From Acidobacteriaceae bacterium (GTDB lineage Bacteria; Acidobacteriota; Terriglobia; Terriglobales; Acidobacteriaceae), in contig PLHQ01000078.1 of assembly GCA_003138975.1 (NCBI GenBank), forward strand, positions 4,637-43,629: a stretch of DNA of 38,993 nucleotides, in the 5' to 3' direction. Position 1 is the first letter of the stretch, and the number at the start of each line of letters is the position of its first letter. Shown here one piece after another: positions 32,969 to 38,993 of the stretch. The position numbers and the translations under genes are program-made. The notes below the pieces were generated by a model. It saw only the letters and a list, made by a program, of their open reading frames with translations. It had not been told where the DNA came from and did not search any database.

Positions 32969-33472
32969 ATGACTGTACTAACCCGTTGGGAGCCTTTCCG
33001 TGAGTTTTCCACCCTGCAGGACCGGATGAACCGGTTGTTCCGTGAGTCCTTTGACGACACCGGCCGGGATGAGTCCCTGACCGCATCGAGCTTTGCCCCC
33101 GCCGTCGACGTCTATGAGGACGAGCACAAAGTTACTTTGAAGATCGAAGTCCCGGGCATCGAAGAGAAAGATATTGATGTCCGCATCGAGAACAACACCC
33201 TCACCGTGCACGGCGAGCGCAAGATCGAGAAGGAAGAGAAGGAAGAGAACTATCGCCGTGTAGAGCGCCAGTATGGCAGCTTCACCCGCACCTTCACTCT
33301 GCCCGCCACCGTGGATTCCGAGAAAGTTTCGGCAAACTATGACAAAGGCGTGTTGAAGATCGCCCTGCCCAAAAAGGCCGAGGCCAAGCCCAAGCAAATC
33401 AAGGTCAACGTCGGCAGCGACAAGGCCGGTGATAAGACTCTGGAAGCCAAGGGTCCCAGCAAGGCCGCGTAA
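32969..33472 (+). CDS. Small heat-shock protein (Hsp20/alpha-crystallin family)
   Basis: ATP-independent holdase chaperone of 167 residues that keeps unfolding proteins soluble. It starts MTVLTRWEPFREFSTLQDRM. The alpha-crystallin domain spans about 43-140: FAPAVDVYEDEHKVTLKIEVPGI, NNTLTVHGERKIEKEE, YGSFTRTFTLPATVDSEKVSA and the diagnostic YDKGVLKIALPK. A short Lys/Ala-rich tail includes an IKV motif for oligomer contacts. The AAGGAGG upstream is strong. It has its own promoter, a stable leader hairpin and a terminator. clpB follows, so holdase and disaggregase lie side by side; substrates held by Hsp20 are typically rescued by ClpB with DnaK. Confidence 0.96.
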   Translation: MTVLTRWEPFREFSTLQDRMNRLFRESFDDTGRDESLTASSFAPAVDVYEDEHKVTLKIEVPGIEEKDIDVRIENNTLTVHGERKIEKEEKEENYRRVERQYGSFTRTFTLPATVDSEKVSANYDKGVLKIALPKKAEAKPKQIKVNVGSDKAGDKTLEAKGPSKAA

Positions 33473-33495
33473 GCGGGCACTGCTCATGTGAGGAC

Positions 33496-33531
33496 AGCCG
33501 CCCTCGGCTGCCCAGTCGAGCGCAGCTCGAC
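33496..33531. repeat. Dispersed intergenic repeat, copy 2
   Basis: AGCCGCCCTCGGCTG (33496-33510) followed by the hairpin GTCGAGC (33515-33521) and GCTCGAC (33525-33531). It shares its 15-mer and the AGCTCGAC end with 31538-31573. Confidence 0.6.
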
Positions 33532-33544
33532 AGTCTACAATCGA

Positions 33545-33580
33545 CGGGAGGCGGCAGAACTGGCTGCCTCCCGTTTTGTT
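33545..33580 (+). terminator. Rho-independent terminator after hsp20
   Basis: Eleven-bp stem CGGGAGGCGGC (33545-33555) with GCTGCCTCCCG (33563-33573), one G-U pair and a seven-base loop, followed by TTTTGTT. It separates hsp20 from clpB transcription. Confidence 0.85.
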
Positions 33581-33633
33581 GTAGCCCCGGCGTCCCGTCG
33601 GCTGTCGTGGCGGCGACCTCGCCGGCACACTTA

Positions 33634-33656
33634 TAACTGGAAACTGGAAACTGGAG
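33634..33656 (+). repeat. Heptamer tandem repeat before clpB
   Basis: Three tandem AACTGGA-type heptamers (period seven) end in GGAG, which serves as the ribosome-binding site six to seven bases before the clpB ATG at 33663. Confidence 0.6.
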
Positions 33657-33662
33657 TTCATC

Positions 33663-36311
<2,649 letters not shown>

Positions 36312-36323
36312 ACAAATTGAGCT

Positions 36324-36368
36324 TGTCATCCTGAAGCGCCGTTCTTTGGCGCCGAAGGACTTCTGCAA
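36324..36368. repeat. REP-like intergenic element after clpB
   Basis: TGTCATCCTGAAGCGCC, a spacer, then GGCGCCGAAGGACTTCTGC, with an inner stem GCGCC (36336-36340) and GGCGC (36348-36352). It has the form of the TGTCATCCTGAGCGAAGCGAAGGA-type repeats common in such genomes; only one copy is in the window. Confidence 0.5.
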
Positions 36369-36400
36369 CACGCGTCGTCGCTGACCTCTGCCCGCTCGCC

Positions 36401-36811
36401 CTACTTTCGTCTGAAAACTTCGATCAGCTCGGGTGACGCAACCAGGTACCACGCGATCACGACTCGCACCATGATTTGCGCGCCGTACCAGAAGAAGCAC
36501 CAAGTCAGATCCCTCGCCGCCGCGGAAACTGCGGGCACCGATCCTGCAACTCCGATCACCATGAGGACTACCGCGCACCAGCGCGCCCAATTGTGCAGCC
36601 GGTAAAGTCCCCAGGCGACCAGCGCCCATCCTGCGCCGACTGATAAAGCCGCCTGCGCTCCGGTTAGTTCTCTCCCGTACGTAATCCCCGTTCCCAGCGT
36701 CATTGAAAGCGTGCCCGGCGCCACGAACTCCACGATCCCGATCGTGACCAGATATGCCGCGACCAGGAAAAACAGAGCTGCGATCACCGTAACGCTGGCC
36801 GGGCGTGCCAT
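36401..36811 (-). CDS. Small integral membrane protein, function unknown
   Basis: 136 residues from the ATG at 36811 with about four membrane helices: VTVIAALFFLVAAYLVTIGIVEF, AQAALSVGAGWALVAWGLY, WCAVVLMVIGVAGSVPAVSAA and WYGAQIMVRVVIAWYLV. The longer in-frame extension to 37303 overlaps the divergent hydrolase gene and is not protein-like, so I reject it. A TACTCT box seven bases before the ATG suggests a leaderless transcript. No family recognised. It converges with clpB. Confidence 0.7.
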   Translation of the reverse strand: MARPASVTVIAALFFLVAAYLVTIGIVEFVAPGTLSMTLGTGITYGRELTGAQAALSVGAGWALVAWGLYRLHNWARWCAVVLMVIGVAGSVPAVSAAARDLTWCFFWYGAQIMVRVVIAWYLVASPELIEVFRRK

Positions 36812-36874
36812 ACGGATGAGAGTATCGCAGTTTCGCAGAGGAGACGCCGCCTCGGTCTGTGGCACACTAGTCGC

Positions 36875-37714
36875 ATGCCCAGCCTCACTCTTGGCGATTT
36901 CGAACTCAGCATTTTCTCCGACGGTACGTACCCGCTCGACGGCGGCGCATTTTTCGGCGTGATTCCCAAGATCATGTGGTCGCGCAAGGTGGAGGCCGAT
37001 GAAAGAAATTACGTCCAGGCGGGGCTCAATTCGCTCCTCATTCGCACCGGCAAGCAAAACATCGTTGTTGAAACTGGCATGGGCAACAAGCTGTCGGAAC
37101 GCATGGTCAAGTTCTACGGGCAGCCGGCGCGGTTGTTTGCAAATCTCGCGGCTGGCGGAGTCGCGCCCGAGGACATCGATATCGTCATCAATACTCATCT
37201 TCATTTCGACCACTGCGGCTGGAATACGGTGCGCGATAACGATGGAAAGATTGTCCCAACATTTCCGCGCGCGAAATATTACGCACCGGAAGGTGAATGG
37301 CAATACGCGCGCCGTCCCAGCGAGCGTGACTCCATCAGTTACATCCCCGCTAACTACGACCCGCTAGTCCAAAGCGGCCAGATGACGCTGCTCAAGGGCG
37401 ACGAGGAAATCGTCCCCGGGATCTCGGTAAAAACTTTCCCCGGCCACACCGCGCACATGCAAGCTGTGATCGTCGAGAGTGGAGGCCGCACTGCCTGCTA
37501 CATCTCCGACCTGATCCCCACCGCCGCGCACATCGACGTCACCTGGGGCATGGGTTTCGACCTCTATCCGCTGCAGACCATCGAGAGCAAGAAGCAGTAC
37601 TACGCAAAGGCGATTCCGGAGAAATGGCTGACCGTCTTCACGCATGATGCGAAAGCGCCATGGGCCTATTTGGAGAAGGACGAGACGGGGAAAATGGTAG
37701 CGAAGCCGCTTTAG
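36875..37714 (+). CDS. Metallo-beta-lactamase-fold hydrolase (lactonase-like subgroup)
   Basis: 279 residues. The dinuclear zinc site is complete: THLHFDH (H108, H110, D112, H113), H191 in PGHTAHM, D212 in ISDLIPT and H257 in FTHDAK. The overall architecture resembles the AHL-lactonase/AiiA-like branch, which cleaves N-acyl-homoserine lactones, but related enzymes cleave other lactones or esters. No luxI/luxR gene is nearby to favour quorum quenching. There is no signal peptide. The ATG at 36875 lies 63 bases from the divergent membrane-protein start. Its stop overlaps the stop codon of the convergent dus gene. Confidence 0.88.
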   Translation: MPSLTLGDFELSIFSDGTYPLDGGAFFGVIPKIMWSRKVEADERNYVQAGLNSLLIRTGKQNIVVETGMGNKLSERMVKFYGQPARLFANLAAGGVAPEDIDIVINTHLHFDHCGWNTVRDNDGKIVPTFPRAKYYAPEGEWQYARRPSERDSISYIPANYDPLVQSGQMTLLKGDEEIVPGISVKTFPGHTAHMQAVIVESGGRTACYISDLIPTAAHIDVTWGMGFDLYPLQTIESKKQYYAKAIPEKWLTVFTHDAKAPWAYLEKDETGKMVAKPL

Positions 37715-38814
37715 ACGGTTTCGCGGGCGAGGGCGCCCGCGCCACACAACCTTGCTTCGAAGAATTCCTCTACGCGTCCCAGAATCTCCACCGCGCTCTT
37801 CGACTCGTAGATTGCCTTGCGCAGGGCCGCTCCGCCCGGAACGCCGTGGGTGAACCAGGAGGCAAATTGCTTCATCTTGCCTACGGCGTCGGGAAGTTCT
37901 TCTTCGATCAACATCTGGAAGTAGGTGCGGATCATCTGGTAGCGGTCGGCTTCGGTGGGCGCGTCATACTCCATCCCCGCGCAATACTGCTGGATCTGGC
38001 GGAAGATCCAGGGATTCGAGGGCGCGGTGCGGCCGATCATGACCGCATCGCAGCCAGTTTGCGTCACCATAGCGCACGCATCTTCGGGAGTGCGGATGTC
38101 GCCGTTGCCGATCACGGGAATCGTCACCGCGGCCTTCACTGCGGCGATCCACTCCCAGCGGGCTTGGCCGCTGTAGCCCTGCTCGCGGGTTCGGGCGTGC
38201 AGTGCGACTGCCGCGAGGCCGCAGGATTCGGCCATGCGAGCCAATTCCACACAGACGATTTCGTCGTCGTTCCATCCCGCGCGGAACTTTACGGTAAAGG
38301 GAATTTTCACGGCCGCGCGCACGGCTTCAAAGATGCGTCCGATTGCCGGAAGATCGCGCAAAAGACCCGAGCCTCCGTTGCACTTCACGACTTTCTTTGC
38401 GGGACAGCCGAGATTCAAATCCACGAGGTCGAAGCCGAGGCCTTCGACCATGCTCGCCGCCTCGGCCATCACTTGCGGATCGCTGCCGAAAAGCTGTGCG
38501 GAGATGGGATGCTCGTCTTCGTAGAAATGAAGGTAGCGCTTGGCCTTCTGGTCCTTCTTGCGGAGCACACCGTCGGCCGAAGTGAACTCGGTCATGATGA
38601 GACCGCAGCCGCCGAGGTTGCGGATGAAGCGGCGGAAGACCGTGTCGGTGACTCCGGCCATGGGAGCGAGGACCGTGGCGGGGGCAATGGTGACGCTGCC
38701 GATGGAAAGGCTCGCGGGGACTGGCTGCGGAGGCACTGCCTGGCGGACAAAGCCTGCCCTGAGCTTGTCGAAGGGAGTGTCCGCCCCACCCGGGTTGTCC
38801 CAGAACTTCTTCAC
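37711..38814 (-). CDS. tRNA-dihydrouridine synthase (Dus family, DusB-like)
   Basis: FMN-dependent enzyme reducing uridines in tRNA. 367 residues; the conserved part begins near residue 37 (LSIGSVTIAPATVLAPMAGVTD). It includes NLGCPAKKVVK with catalytic C137, VKFRAGW, LHARTREQGYSG and IGNGDIRTPEDA. The helical tRNA-binding domain is at the C-terminus. The GTG start at 38814 is six bases after TAGAAT on the minus strand. The first 35 residues (GADTPFDKLRAGF...) are not family sequence but translate a dispersed repeat. A GTG at 38736 is the alternative start that would exclude it. The last residues (CGAGALARET) also come from a GC-rich palindrome. The stop overlaps the stop of the lactonase-like gene by four bases. 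Confidence 0.93.
   Translation of the reverse strand: MKKFWDNPGGADTPFDKLRAGFVRQAVPPQPVPASLSIGSVTIAPATVLAPMAGVTDTVFRRFIRNLGGCGLIMTEFTSADGVLRKKDQKAKRYLHFYEDEHPISAQLFGSDPQVMAEAASMVEGLGFDLVDLNLGCPAKKVVKCNGGSGLLRDLPAIGRIFEAVRAAVKIPFTVKFRAGWNDDEIVCVELARMAESCGLAAVALHARTREQGYSGQARWEWIAAVKAAVTIPVIGNGDIRTPEDACAMVTQTGCDAVMIGRTAPSNPWIFRQIQQYCAGMEYDAPTEADRYQMIRTYFQMLIEEELPDAVGKMKQFASWFTHGVPGGAALRKAIYESKSAVEILGRVEEFFEARLCGAGALARETV
37722..37741. terminator. GC-rich hairpin at the end of dus and of the lactonase-like gene
   Basis: CGCGGGCG (37722-37729) pairs perfectly with CGCCCGCG (37734-37741) around AGGG, eight base pairs. It lies eight bases after the plus-strand gene stop but inside dus coding sequence. 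No T-run, so its terminator role is uncertain; it resembles dispersed GC palindromes. Confidence 0.4.
38752..38775. repeat. Dispersed repeat TTCGACAAGCTCAGG type inside dus N-terminus
   Basis: The minus strand reads CCCTTCGACAAGCTCAGG followed by GCAGGC, the core of a repeat known to occur many times in diverse bacterial genomes. Its six frames give hallmark peptides (FDKLRA, STSSGQA, LSLSKG, ELVEG). Confidence 0.8.
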
Positions 38815-38820
38815 GGCTCT

Positions 38821-38826
38821 ATTCTA
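38821..38826 (-). promoter_or_regulatory. -10 box for a leaderless dus transcript
   Basis: TAGAAT on the minus strand ends exactly six bases before the GTG at 38814. This favours that start codon over the internal GTG. Confidence 0.5.
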
Positions 38827-38840
38827 CTTGGCTGCACAAA

Positions 38841-38870
38841 ATCAAAGCCCCCGCCAAGTGGGCGAGGGCT
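38841..38870 (-). terminator. Rho-independent terminator of the gene at the right edge
   Basis: On the minus strand AGCCCTCGCC (38870-38861) pairs with GGCGGGGGCT (38855-38846), one G-T pair, five-base loop, followed by TTGATTTT. It lies 49 bases after the stop at 38919 and before the dus promoter. Confidence 0.8.
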
Positions 38871-38884
38871 GAATTTTCAGACTT

Positions 38885-38914
38885 CCGTGCCAATCCGCAC
38901 TAATCCGTGGCAAC
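38885..38914. repeat. Degenerate 10-bp tandem repeat, three copies
   Basis: CCGTGCCAAT, CCGCACTAAT and CCGTGGCAAC follow one another without gap, just after the stop codon of the right-edge gene. Confidence 0.55.
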
Positions 38915-38918
38915 AGAC

Positions 38919-38993
38919 TTAGTTCTTCGAAGGCTCGGGCTTTGTGGGAGCGGCCGCGTTCTTGGCGTATTTGCGGCGGAAGCGCTCGACGCG
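38919..38993 (-). CDS. C-terminal end of an unidentified gene
   Basis: Only the last 24 codons are in the window: RVERFRRKYAKN, then an Ala/Pro/Lys-rich end and TAA at 38921-38919. The very basic stretch followed by a flexible tail would suit a small ribosomal or nucleic-acid-binding protein (bS21 is one thought), but too little is visible to name it. A hairpin terminator lies 49 bases downstream, which supports this being a real gene end. Confidence 0.6.
   Translation of the reverse strand, partial: RVERFRRKYAKNAAAPTKPEPSKN

Noticed and set aside
32811-33662. CIRCE/HrcA operator for hsp20 and clpB
   Set aside because: No TTAGCACTC-N9-GAGTGCTAA-like dyad found in either upstream region.
36812-37303. 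N-terminal extension of the membrane protein gene at 36401
   Set aside because: It runs through the divergent lactonase-like gene and is not protein-like; the ATG at 36811 fits the first membrane helix.
36875-37714. Quorum-quenching locus
   Set aside because: The lactonase-like motif set alone does not prove AHL substrates, and no luxI/luxR genes are nearby.

Overview
The window reads as a chromosomal segment from a GC-rich Gram-negative bacterium, most probably an acidobacterium of the Koribacter/Terriglobia type. LpxC points to lipid A, and there are many lipoprotein and signal-peptide proteins. The gene order is mixed and loosely clustered. Intergenic dispersed repeats of the TTCGACAAGCTCAGG and TGTCATCCTGA kinds, which I associate with such genomes, are present. 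The taxonomic call is inference from content, not a database match. I see no phage, transposase, CRISPR array, rRNA or tRNA. No gene-free stretch exceeds about 300 bases.

Layout. 1-2487 (minus): gltX followed by glnS, a two-gene aminoacyl-tRNA synthetase unit; glnS runs off the left edge. 2690-9071 (plus): a very large membrane GAF-GAF-GAF-GGDEF-HD-GYP cyclic-di-GMP enzyme, an SDR oxidoreductase, a lipoprotein and lpxC. 9107-10144 (minus): a receiver-like/PilZ protein and a small hypothetical gene. 10283-13047: folK, a convergent Cys-rich unknown gene, an HU-type DNA-binding protein with a clear terminator, and a Gfo/Idh/MocA dehydrogenase. 13268-17354: a DHA2-type drug exporter, a two-CBS protein, and a ridA-amidohydrolase pair. 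17355-17600 is a strongly structured intergenic region in front of an unknown gene. 18180-24127: rsmD divergent from a CBS-containing site-2 protease, then serA, an IPT/TIG lipoprotein, a class V aminotransferase and a flavodoxin. 24302-27976: a GatB/YqeY-domain protein, a secreted protein with rsmI, and three small genes (MmcQ/YjbR, ABM-like, FmdB zinc ribbon). 28012-32810: a secreted S9 dipeptidyl peptidase, a coiled-coil zinc-ribbon protein with an extra C-terminal domain, and an RlmI-like rRNA methyltransferase. 32969-36311: hsp20 and clpB. 36401-38993: a small membrane protein, a metallo-beta-lactamase-fold hydrolase, a dihydrouridine synthase with repeat-derived ends, and the 3' end of one more gene.

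How the genes work together. Translation and RNA modification recur (gltX, glnS, rsmD, rsmI, rlmI-like, dus, YqeY). Cyclic-di-GMP metabolism and response lie close together (2690 and 9416). The serA/aminotransferase pair suggests serine/glyoxylate metabolism. hsp20 and clpB form a protein-rescue pair with a promoter, leader hairpin and terminator.

I found no clearly new multi-gene system. The most unusual signals are three. (1) At least six genes without a Shine-Dalgarno have a TANNNT -10 box 6-7 bases before the start codon, which suggests leaderless transcripts. (2) A set of four stem-loops lies in 17389-17580. (3) A dispersed repeat has been captured as the N-terminal coding sequence of the dus gene.
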